From CBDUBH01 sp965365345 (GTDB lineage: Bacteria > Bacteroidota > Ignavibacteria > Ignavibacteriales > SURF-24): a stretch of DNA of 62,966 nt. Shown piece after piece: positions 1-7,320 of this stretch. Under the pieces are notes generated by a model that had not been told where the DNA came from, ran no database searches, and saw nothing but the letters and a program-made list of their open reading frames with translations. The position numbers and the translations under genes were made by a program. Location of the stretch: assembly GCA_965365345.1 (NCBI GenBank), contig CBDUBH010000007.1, positions 1-62,966 on the forward strand. Reading direction: 5' to 3'. Position 1 is the stretch's first letter, and each line of letters opens with the position of its first letter.

Positions 1-9
1 ATTTTTAAT

Positions 10-669
10 TCACTCACCGCCTGCATAAGTAAAAAATTCTTCGCCGTTATCTTTCACATGAATAAAAAGCATATTAGCGCGAACCAATTTTACTAAAGTC
101 CGCGAGGCTCTCCTTTCCGAAATATTCGCAAATTTACTTAACTGTTTTACGTTTATAGTTTCGTTTTTATCCAAATAATCGAAAACGATTTTTTCATTAT
201 TGCCGATAACATATTTTGTTAAATTTGCTCCGCTACTTGCCGAACGTAAAACTCTTATCATTTCTTTACTTGCAATAATGCTTTTATCATTTACTCTTAC
301 ATAAACCTGCGCTTTATTGATATCGAAATCTTCGTAATCTTTAATTCTGTGCGGTTTATTGTCAGATTCAAAAACTTCAACCACAACAATTTCTTTATCG
401 AATATATCAATAAATTCAATAGCGAAATTCAGAGGCGGATCGCAATGATTTTCGGCAACTTCCTTTATTAATTCGGCTTCTTCTTTTTCGCTGCTAACAC
501 CAACAATTTCCTTATCATCATCAACACCGATAAGTAAAAATCCGCCTTTTGTATTTGCAAAAGCTATCATTTCGCGGGCAATTTTTTCGTGTGATGAAAA
601 TTGTCTTTTAAATTCACACTTTATACTTTCGCCTTCTTCAATCAGCTGCAGCAATTGATTTCGTTTCAT
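10..669 (-). CDS. AlbA_2 (Schlafen-like) domain putative transcriptional regulator
   Basis: A 219-residue soluble protein. The N-terminal half (about residues 10-135) carries the AlbA_2/divergent AAA-4 signature: E-x-x-x-x-E-F-K-R near residue 15, then FANTKGGFLLIGVDDD near 38-53 and a PP-x-x-x-F region. The C-terminal 70 residues look like a winged-helix module (VKQLSKFANISERRASRTLVKL). Proteins of this family are usually annotated as DNA-binding or ATP-binding regulators; the exact function is not established. It is the last gene of a minus-strand run below mtgA (50-bp gap). The ATG at 669 gives the whole domain. No target can be inferred. Confidence 0.8.
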   Translation of the reverse strand: MKRNQLLQLIEEGESIKCEFKRQFSSHEKIAREMIAFANTKGGFLLIGVDDDKEIVGVSSEKEEAELIKEVAENHCDPPLNFAIEFIDIFDKEIVVVEVFESDNKPHRIKDYEDFDINKAQVYVRVNDKSIIASKEMIRVLRSASSGANLTKYVIGNNEKIVFDYLDKNETINVKQLSKFANISERRASRTLVKLVRANMLFIHVKDNGEEFFTYAGGE

Positions 670-719
670 AGATCTTTCTTTTCCGGTAAGTACTTATAAC
701 TTAATCTAAAAAGAAAAGT

Positions 720-1457
720 TCAATTTTTCGCGGGAATAATTACGTCATTTAAACGTGATCTGATAATTGCAGATCTTCTTTTTACGTAGCGCGAATTGTC
801 AGTTGGCGAATTTTTAAGCGGTGAAGGAATTACTGCGGCAAGTTTTGAAGATTCGTTGATCGTCAAATTTTCCGGCTCTTTTTCAAAGTAAATTTCAGAA
901 GCTTTATTTATACCGAAAATACCGTTTCCCCATTCAATTGCATTTACATAATTTTCTAAAATCGTTTTCTTAGAAATTTCTTTTTCCATTCGCATAGCAA
1001 TTACAAATTCTTTGGCTTTCCTGAAAAAATTTCTATCGGTGCTTAAATACAAATTTTTGGATAGCTGCATTGTGATTGTACTTCCGCCGCGTGCAATTTT
1101 CTTTTTTCTTTTATTAAGATTTAATGATTGACGCAATTCTTTCCAGTCAATTCCTTTATGATGGAAAAAATTTCCATCTTCCATTGAAATAATTGCTTTA
1201 AGCAAATTCGGATTTATTTCATCAATATCAACCCATTTTTGCTTTGGCAGAAAATTCAATTTTTTTTCAATTGCGCGCTGTTCCATTAGCGAAGTGAAAC
1301 GGAATTCCTGATATTCAAGCACCGGAATATTGAAAGAAGGGATGCTGAAATAAACAATTGCAAAAATTATGAATAATGAATAAGCGAACTTTTTCCTTTT
1401 AAATCTTATAAGAAATTTTTCAAAAAGTTCGCCTAATTCTGATTCTCTGAATTGCAT
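720..1457 (-). CDS. mtgA: Monofunctional biosynthetic peptidoglycan transglycosylase
   Basis: A 245-residue GT51 glycosyltransferase that polymerises lipid II into glycan strands at the outer face of the inner membrane. One N-terminal membrane anchor (about residues 23-42) precedes the GT51 core, with EDGNFFHHKGIDW (catalytic Glu of the EDxxFxxHxG motif), the GGSTITMQLSKNL motif and a later KETILENYVN-like stretch (KKTILENYVN). There is no transpeptidase domain and the length fits monofunctional MtgA. It starts 2 bp after the stop of the upstream TPR lipoprotein gene, so the two are probably co-transcribed and possibly translationally coupled. Confidence 0.92.
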   Translation of the reverse strand: MQFRESELGELFEKFLIRFKRKKFAYSLFIIFAIVYFSIPSFNIPVLEYQEFRFTSLMEQRAIEKKLNFLPKQKWVDIDEINPNLLKAIISMEDGNFFHHKGIDWKELRQSLNLNKRKKKIARGGSTITMQLSKNLYLSTDRNFFRKAKEFVIAMRMEKEISKKTILENYVNAIEWGNGIFGINKASEIYFEKEPENLTINESSKLAAVIPSPLKNSPTDNSRYVKRRSAIIRSRLNDVIIPAKN

Positions 1458-1459
1458 TT

Positions 1460-3592
1460 TTATTCTTCTAATCTTTCAGGAGGAATGTTGCTTTTAGGAT
1501 TAGGATTTATTTTTTCATTTATCCTGTTCTGATTATTAGGATTAGTAGAATCATTTTCGGGCTGAGGTAATTCTTCCGAAGGTAATTCTTCCGATGGAAT
1601 ATTCTCTTGTGGAATTTCTTCATTCCTCAAACTTTCTTCTTCTTTGTGCATTTTATAAATTTCAACTTTTTCGCGAACCTGATTTGCGTATTGAGTTGAT
1701 GGATATTTTATTACAAGTGAATCATACATTGAAACTGCGGAATCGGGTTTGCCGAGTTTGTTCTCAAATATCCAACCGGTTGTATAAAGTGCTTTTGGCG
1801 CATAAGAAGATTTTGGATATTGCCTGTAAATTCCGATAAAATCCTTTACTGCTTCATCAAAATTTTCCTGCTGAAATTTTACTTCGGCATTTAGAAAAAT
1901 TTCTTCGGCAGGATCAATTTTTTGCTTTATCAATGGCAAGTTTAATTTTTGCGCAGCAGCATTTGCAATACTTTCATTTTTGAAATTATCGTAAACTATT
2001 TGATAAAGACTATCGGCTTTTTTATCCTGTTTAACCGTTAAATAATAACTTCCGAGCGCATACAAAGTTCTGCCTTCGTAATTTGATCCACGATAATTAT
2101 TCAGGATATGTTCGTAATAATATTTTGCCGAGTCCAAATGATCAAGTTCGGTAAAAAATAATCCGCCAAGTTCATATTCATTTTTTGCAAGTATTGATTT
2201 TACAGAATCAATCGAAACTCTTGGTTTGGATGGAAATCTCAAATTATTTTTCACTTGTTGAAGATTTTGATTTTGCTGAGTATTTCTTGCATTTCCGGTT
2301 TGCGCGCGTGAACCTCTTCCGGCAGGATTTTGCGTAACTTCCTGCTGAACATTTCCGGCTTTCGCCTGAAGCTCTTTGTTTAAGCTGTCAACTCTTGCCT
2401 GCTCAACAAAATATGCAATTGAATCGCGTTTATAAGCGGTTGAATCATTTATGTATTCAAGCTGCTTTTTGTAAAAATTCAAATTGCCCATTATATTTTG
2501 ATATTTCGAAAATATTGCAACTTTTGAATAAGCCGAATCCAAAATTTCTTTTGGCGCTCTGGAATTCATAGTTTTTTTGTAATAAGAGTTTGCGCTATCA
2601 TAATTTTCATAATGAAATTCCATTAATTTTCCGATATTGTAAACGGCAATTCCTGAGCTTGATGTATTTGAAAAAGCCGTATCAATAAGTTTGAATTTAT
2701 ATAAAGCTTCATCAAAATTTTGCAGTTTCAAATGTGTAAAAGCAATTTCGAGTTCAGTTCTGTTTAAATATTCACTGTAATTTTTTTCAGAACGGATTTT
2801 ACCGAAAATTTCCAAAGCTTTTTGTGAATTGTTCAATTCCCTCTGAATTTTTCCAAAAGCCAATTCTGCTTCAAATTCTGTTTCGTAATCAGGAGTAAAA
2901 TTATTTACTTTCGAATAAAATTCAGCCGCTTTTTCGTAATTATTTATTTTTGCGTAGAGGTTTCCGGTTTCAAAAGCAACGCGTGCTTTTTTCTGATTAT
3001 CACCGGAAAGTTCTAAAAATTCACCGGCTTTTTTTATTGCTTCAGAATAATTTTCATTTACTATAAAATATGTGGCGTGTTCAATTAACAGTTCCGCCAT
3101 GATTTCACTTTTTTCTTCTTCGGATGCTTTTTTATAAAGTCCATCCATAATTTGCAATGCCTGATTGTAATTTTTCAATCTGAATTGCGATTTTACGATC
3201 CAAAGTTGAGCATCAAGTATAAGTCCGCTTTCAGGATAATTTGCAATAAGCTCGGTAAATTTTCTTATGCCTTTCTGATAATTTTTTTGATAATAAAATG
3301 ATCTTCCTGTCATAAACAAAGCATCATCAACCAATCCGGAATTTGATTTGAACTGTAGGATTTTAGAAAGTTTTTCAACTACTTTGTTTAAATTCTGCAC
3401 TGTAGCATTTTGCGGCTGAACTTCGTTAAAAGTAAAGATTTCTTTTTTCTGTGAAATTATCTGTGCTTCGGCTTCATCAAATATTTTTGCGGCGTTGTAA
3501 TATCCGTTAAAATATGCTGTAAAATCACGCCAAACTCCGCAGCCGCTAAATATGAAAACTAAAGTTGTAAATATTATTAATTTATATTTCAT
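1460..3592 (-). CDS. Large TPR-repeat lipoprotein, PorW/SprE-like
   Basis: A 710-residue protein with a lipoprotein signal peptide (lipobox FSGC, Cys near residue 18) followed by DFTAYFNGYYNAAKIFDEAE. Many degenerate tetratricopeptide repeats follow (examples: YYQKNYQKGIRKFTELIANYP, split by a Q/N-rich linker near 400-440, then FQQENFDEAVKDFIGIYRQYP near 600). The C-terminus is a low-complexity Glu/Pro/Asn tail with a short SEELP repeat. The YFN-x-YYNA start followed by TPRs resembles SprE/PorW lipoproteins of the type IX secretion system; this is inference from pattern and from the T9SS cargo in the window. It could equally be a generic outer-membrane TPR lipoprotein. It lies immediately upstream of mtgA (2-bp gap). 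Confidence 0.7.
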   Translation of the reverse strand: MKYKLIIFTTLVFIFSGCGVWRDFTAYFNGYYNAAKIFDEAEAQIISQKKEIFTFNEVQPQNATVQNLNKVVEKLSKILQFKSNSGLVDDALFMTGRSFYYQKNYQKGIRKFTELIANYPESGLILDAQLWIVKSQFRLKNYNQALQIMDGLYKKASEEEKSEIMAELLIEHATYFIVNENYSEAIKKAGEFLELSGDNQKKARVAFETGNLYAKINNYEKAAEFYSKVNNFTPDYETEFEAELAFGKIQRELNNSQKALEIFGKIRSEKNYSEYLNRTELEIAFTHLKLQNFDEALYKFKLIDTAFSNTSSSGIAVYNIGKLMEFHYENYDSANSYYKKTMNSRAPKEILDSAYSKVAIFSKYQNIMGNLNFYKKQLEYINDSTAYKRDSIAYFVEQARVDSLNKELQAKAGNVQQEVTQNPAGRGSRAQTGNARNTQQNQNLQQVKNNLRFPSKPRVSIDSVKSILAKNEYELGGLFFTELDHLDSAKYYYEHILNNYRGSNYEGRTLYALGSYYLTVKQDKKADSLYQIVYDNFKNESIANAAAQKLNLPLIKQKIDPAEEIFLNAEVKFQQENFDEAVKDFIGIYRQYPKSSYAPKALYTTGWIFENKLGKPDSAVSMYDSLVIKYPSTQYANQVREKVEIYKMHKEEESLRNEEIPQENIPSEELPSEELPQPENDSTNPNNQNRINEKINPNPKSNIPPERLEE

Positions 3593-3711
3593 TTCGGATC
3601 TATTTTCTTTGATCTAAATTATATTTATTGCACTCGTGAAAAATTTAAAAAGTAAAAGTTGAAATTTCCCGCTTCAATTTCTCTGATGTAAATCTTGATC
3701 TTAATCTAAAA

Positions 3712-4050
3712 TTAAAGCGCCTCTTTCCCGGATTCATCGGTTCTTATGCGAATTGCATCTTCAACATTGTAAACGAAAATTTTGCCATCACCGACTTGTC
3801 CGGTTTTAGCGGTGCGCAAAATCGCATCAATTACTTTTTCAGATTTATCTTCTTCAACAACAATTTCAATTTTAATTTTAGGTACAAATTCAATTTGATA
3901 TTCACTGCCCCGGTAAGTTTCCTTATGTCCTTTTTGCCTTCCATAGCCACGGACTTCGGTAATTGTTAATCCGCGAATTCCTTCTTCCAAAAGAGCTTCT
4001 TTAACTTCATCCAATTTAAAAGGACGAATAATGGCTTCAATTTTTTTCAT
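3712..4050 (-). CDS. glnB: Nitrogen regulatory protein P-II
   Basis: A 112-residue PII signal protein that senses 2-oxoglutarate, ATP/ADP and, through uridylylation, glutamine. Family length is exact. Visible landmarks are the MKKIEAIIRPFKLDEVKEAL start, the T-loop with Tyr51 in YRGSEYQ (the uridylylation site in enterobacteria), the TGQVGDGKIFV signature and the C-terminal RIRT. It follows secA by 28 bp on the same strand, so it may be read through from secA; GAGGAAC lies just before its ATG. GlnE, a classical PII partner, is encoded divergently 3 kb away; no glnA, glnD or amtB is in the window. Confidence 0.95.
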   Translation of the reverse strand: MKKIEAIIRPFKLDEVKEALLEEGIRGLTITEVRGYGRQKGHKETYRGSEYQIEFVPKIKIEIVVEEDKSEKVIDAILRTAKTGQVGDGKIFVYNVEDAIRIRTDESGKEAL

Positions 4051-4078
4051 TTGTTCCTCAATTCAGCAGTTTCGGTTG

Positions 4079-7000
4079 TTAAGGTTTACCGTGACAGTTT
4101 TTAAATTTTTTGCCGCTTCCGCAAGGACAAGGTTCATTTCTTCCTGTTTTTTCTTCAACATGAACCGGCTGAGGTTTTCCTGCCTGAACAGGTTCGCTTC
4201 CGCCTGAAGTATGAATTCCCATATTTGTTGCGCTTGCTTTAACTTCTTGTGTACGCTGCGGCTGTCTTCTTCTTTGCTCTTGAACTTCGTCCGGAGCTTG
4301 CGGCCAGAATTTATATACGAATGAAACAACTTCATTTCTTATCTCATTTATAAGATTTACGAACATGTTGAAAGCTTCGCCTTTATATTCAATAAGCGGA
4401 TCTTTTTGACCGTACGCCCGCAATCCGATTCCTTCTTTAAGATCATCCATTTCACGAAGATGTTCTTTCCATTTTTCGTCAATCACGTGAAGTACGGCAA
4501 ATCTTTCCAAACGAGCCATCAATTCCGAGCCGATCATTTCTTCTTTGCTTTGATAAAAATCTTTTGCCGATTTTTTCATCTTTTCAACAAGATCTTCTTT
4601 GCTCATCTCAGCAAATTGATTTTCGGTAATAGAAAGATCAACAAGCAAATTTTGTCTGATGTCTTCTTTTATCAATTCAAGATCACGATTTTCAAAATGT
4701 TTTTCGGCAATTTCTTCAATGAATTCATCGAGCATATCGATAATTTCATTTTTTAATCTGTCGCCTTCGAGAGCGTGTCTTCTGCGGTTGTAAATAACTT
4801 CGCGCTGCTGATTCATCACGTTATCGTATTCAAGCAATCTTTTACGAATTGCAAAGTTATTTTCTTCAACTTTCTTTTGTGCTCTTTCAACTGATTTTGT
4901 AATTAAAGGATGTTGAATTACTTCGCCTTCTTTAATTCCTATTCTTTCCATTACATTTGCAATTCTATCGCTGCCGAAAAGTCTCATCAGATCATCTTCA
5001 AGCGAAAGGAAGAATTTTGTTGTTCCCGGATCGCCTTGTCTTCCCGAACGTCCTCGAAGCTGTCTGTCAATTCTTCTTGATTCATGTCTTTCTGTACCAA
5101 GGATAAACAAACCGCCGTTTTCTCTAACGCCTGCGCCAAGTTTAATATCAGTACCGCGACCCGCCATATTTGTTGCAATTGTAATTGCTCCGGGCTGTCC
5201 GGCGTGTGCAACAACTTCCGCTTCCCTTTGATGCTGCTTTGCATTCAAAACATTATGCGGAACTCCTTTTCTTTTCAGCATTCTGCTTATTGTTTCTGAA
5301 ACTTCAACTGAAGTTGTACCGACTAAAACAGGACGCTGAGCAGCACGAAGTTCTTCGATCATATCGATTAATGAATTATATTTTTCACGTTTTGTTTTAT
5401 AAACCGCATCATCCTGATCATCACGTACTACAGGTTTATTCGTTGGAATTACAACAACTTCCAATTTGTAAATTTCGAAAAATTCACCTTCTTCAGTTTC
5501 AGCCGTTCCGGTCATTCCGGCTAATTTATTGTAAAGTCTGAAATAATTTTGAAGTGTAATTGTTGCTAAAGTTTGAGTATCGCGTTCGACTTTTACATTT
5601 TCTTTTGCCTCAATTGCCTGATGCAATCCGTCAGAATATCTTCTTCCCGGCAAAACACGACCTGTAAATTCATCAACAATCGCAATTTTGCCTTCTTCGG
5701 TAATAACATATTCATCATCTTTTTCAAAAAGCGCATAAGCTTTTAATAATTGATGAATTGTATGAATTCTATCGCTTCTTTCTGAATATAAATGATAAAG
5801 TGCATCTTTTTTTCTGACTTTTTCTTCGGGAGAAAGTGAAGCCTCATTTTCAATATGACTTACTTCAAGTCCTAAATCAGGAAGAATAAAATATTCTTTT
5901 TCTTCACTGCTTCCTTTTGCCAATTCTTCTCTGCCTTTTTCGGTAAGTTCAATTGAATTATTTTTTTCGTCAATTACGAAATATAATTCTTCATCAATTT
6001 CAGGCATTCTTTTGCCTTGCTCGCGTAAAAATTCAAGCTCGGTTTGCTGTTGCAATTTTTTATAAGCCGGTTCGCTGAAAATTTTTGCAAGCTTTTTATT
6101 TTTCGGCAATCCTCTGTAAGCTCTGAATAACAAAATTCCCGCTTTTTCCTGATTGCTTCCGGAATTTAAAAGTTCTTCTGCTTCGGTTGTAATTTTTGCA
6201 ACAAGATTAGTTTGAAGTCTTACCAATCTTTCAACCGAAGGTTTCATATCGTTGAATTTATGTTCGGTAGTTCCTACGGGACCTGAAATAATAAGCGGAG
6301 TTCGTGCTTCGTCAATTAAAACCGAGTCAACTTCATCCACAATCGAATAATTATGTCCGCGTTGAACAATTCCTTCTTTTTCAACTGCCATATTATCGCG
6401 CAAATAATCGAAACCGAATTCGTTATTTGTCCCGTATGTTATATCGCAATTGTACTGAACTTTTCTTTGTTCAGGATTCATCGTATTCAGAATACATCCG
6501 ACTGTTAATCCGTGGAATTTATAAATTTCGCCCATCCACTCGCTGTCACGTTTTGCAAGATAATCATTAACGGTAATTAAGTGAACGCCTCTTCCGGTAA
6601 GCGCATTTAAAAAGATCGGCAAAGTTGCAACCAAAGTTTTACCTTCACCTGTTGCCATTTCCGCAATTTTACCTTGATGTAAAACTATTCCGCCGATTAA
6701 CTGAACATCATACGGAACCATATCCCAGGTGATTTTATTGCCTGCTGCATCCCATGATTTTCCGACCAATCTGCGGCAGGTATCTTTTACAATAGCGTAA
6801 ACTTCAGGAAGGATCTCATCTAAAATATCTTCATATAGATCATTAAGCTCGGCTTCAAGATTTTCAATTTCGTCATAAACTGATTGTCTGTCAAACTCTT
6901 CATTCGAGGCAAGTTTTGTTTTACGTTCTGCAATCTGATCGCGTAGATCGGCTGTTTCATCCTGGATCTTTTGTCTGAATCTGTTTGTTTTGGCTATCAA

Positions 7001-7123
7001 TTCATCATCGGTAAGATCTTTTAATTTTTCGTAGTGTGCATTTATTTCTTCAACAACAGGCCAAAGAAGTTTTAAATTTTTTGCATGTTTATCGCCAAAA
7101 ATCTTCTTGATAAAATTTAACAT
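4079..7123 (-). CDS. secA: Preprotein translocase ATPase SecA
   Basis: A 1014-residue motor ATPase that drives proteins through SecYEG. Recognisable parts in order: Walker A MATGEGKTLVA, DEVDSVLIDEARTPLIISG, a long insertion within NBD1 (about residues 285-450, Lys/Glu-rich), IVDEFTGRVLPGRRYSDG, TNMAGRGTDIKLG, the RQLRGRSGRQGDPG motif, and a C-terminal SEC-C zinc-binding tail CPCGSGKKFKNCHG. It is longer than E. coli SecA (901 residues) because of the insertion, as is usual in Bacteroidota relatives. A strong GGAGG lies 11 bp before the ATG at 7123. The gene is divergent from glnE and probably co-transcribed with glnB. Confidence 0.97.
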   Translation of the reverse strand: MLNFIKKIFGDKHAKNLKLLWPVVEEINAHYEKLKDLTDDELIAKTNRFRQKIQDETADLRDQIAERKTKLASNEEFDRQSVYDEIENLEAELNDLYEDILDEILPEVYAIVKDTCRRLVGKSWDAAGNKITWDMVPYDVQLIGGIVLHQGKIAEMATGEGKTLVATLPIFLNALTGRGVHLITVNDYLAKRDSEWMGEIYKFHGLTVGCILNTMNPEQRKVQYNCDITYGTNNEFGFDYLRDNMAVEKEGIVQRGHNYSIVDEVDSVLIDEARTPLIISGPVGTTEHKFNDMKPSVERLVRLQTNLVAKITTEAEELLNSGSNQEKAGILLFRAYRGLPKNKKLAKIFSEPAYKKLQQQTELEFLREQGKRMPEIDEELYFVIDEKNNSIELTEKGREELAKGSSEEKEYFILPDLGLEVSHIENEASLSPEEKVRKKDALYHLYSERSDRIHTIHQLLKAYALFEKDDEYVITEEGKIAIVDEFTGRVLPGRRYSDGLHQAIEAKENVKVERDTQTLATITLQNYFRLYNKLAGMTGTAETEEGEFFEIYKLEVVVIPTNKPVVRDDQDDAVYKTKREKYNSLIDMIEELRAAQRPVLVGTTSVEVSETISRMLKRKGVPHNVLNAKQHQREAEVVAHAGQPGAITIATNMAGRGTDIKLGAGVRENGGLFILGTERHESRRIDRQLRGRSGRQGDPGTTKFFLSLEDDLMRLFGSDRIANVMERIGIKEGEVIQHPLITKSVERAQKKVEENNFAIRKRLLEYDNVMNQQREVIYNRRRHALEGDRLKNEIIDMLDEFIEEIAEKHFENRDLELIKEDIRQNLLVDLSITENQFAEMSKEDLVEKMKKSAKDFYQSKEEMIGSELMARLERFAVLHVIDEKWKEHLREMDDLKEGIGLRAYGQKDPLIEYKGEAFNMFVNLINEIRNEVVSFVYKFWPQAPDEVQEQRRRQPQRTQEVKASATNMGIHTSGGSEPVQAGKPQPVHVEEKTGRNEPCPCGSGKKFKNCHGKP

Positions 7124-7200
7124 TTAACTAAATTCCTCCGTAAGTAAAATTTGCCTAAATTAAAAATAAAGGCGCTTAAAAACAATGAAAGTTAAAATAC

Positions 7201-7212
7201 ATTAACGTTAAT
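7201..7212. repeat. 12-bp perfect palindrome in the secA/glnE divergent intergenic region
   Basis: ATTAACGTTAAT is a perfect 12-base palindrome in the 197-bp AT-rich region between the divergent secA and glnE starts. It could be an operator half-way between the two promoters, but in sequence this AT-rich a 12-base palindrome is weak evidence. No clear promoter pair was recognised beside it. Confidence 0.25.
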
Positions 7213-7320
7213 ATATATAAAATATAAGTTTATTTAAATTTTATTTTACGCTAATTATACAACTTTATTTGTAATTTTGTTTTATTGTTAGAATAAATTT
7301 TTAATATTTTTATTGATGCT

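Noticed and set aside
4063..4335. Minus-strand ORF of 90 codons over the secA 3' end
   Set aside because: Out-of-frame shadow of the SecA C-terminus and zinc tail.
4406..4756. Antisense ORF of 116 codons opposite secA
   Set aside because: Phe-rich translation is the shadow of Lys/Glu-rich SecA helices; no start signal or domain.
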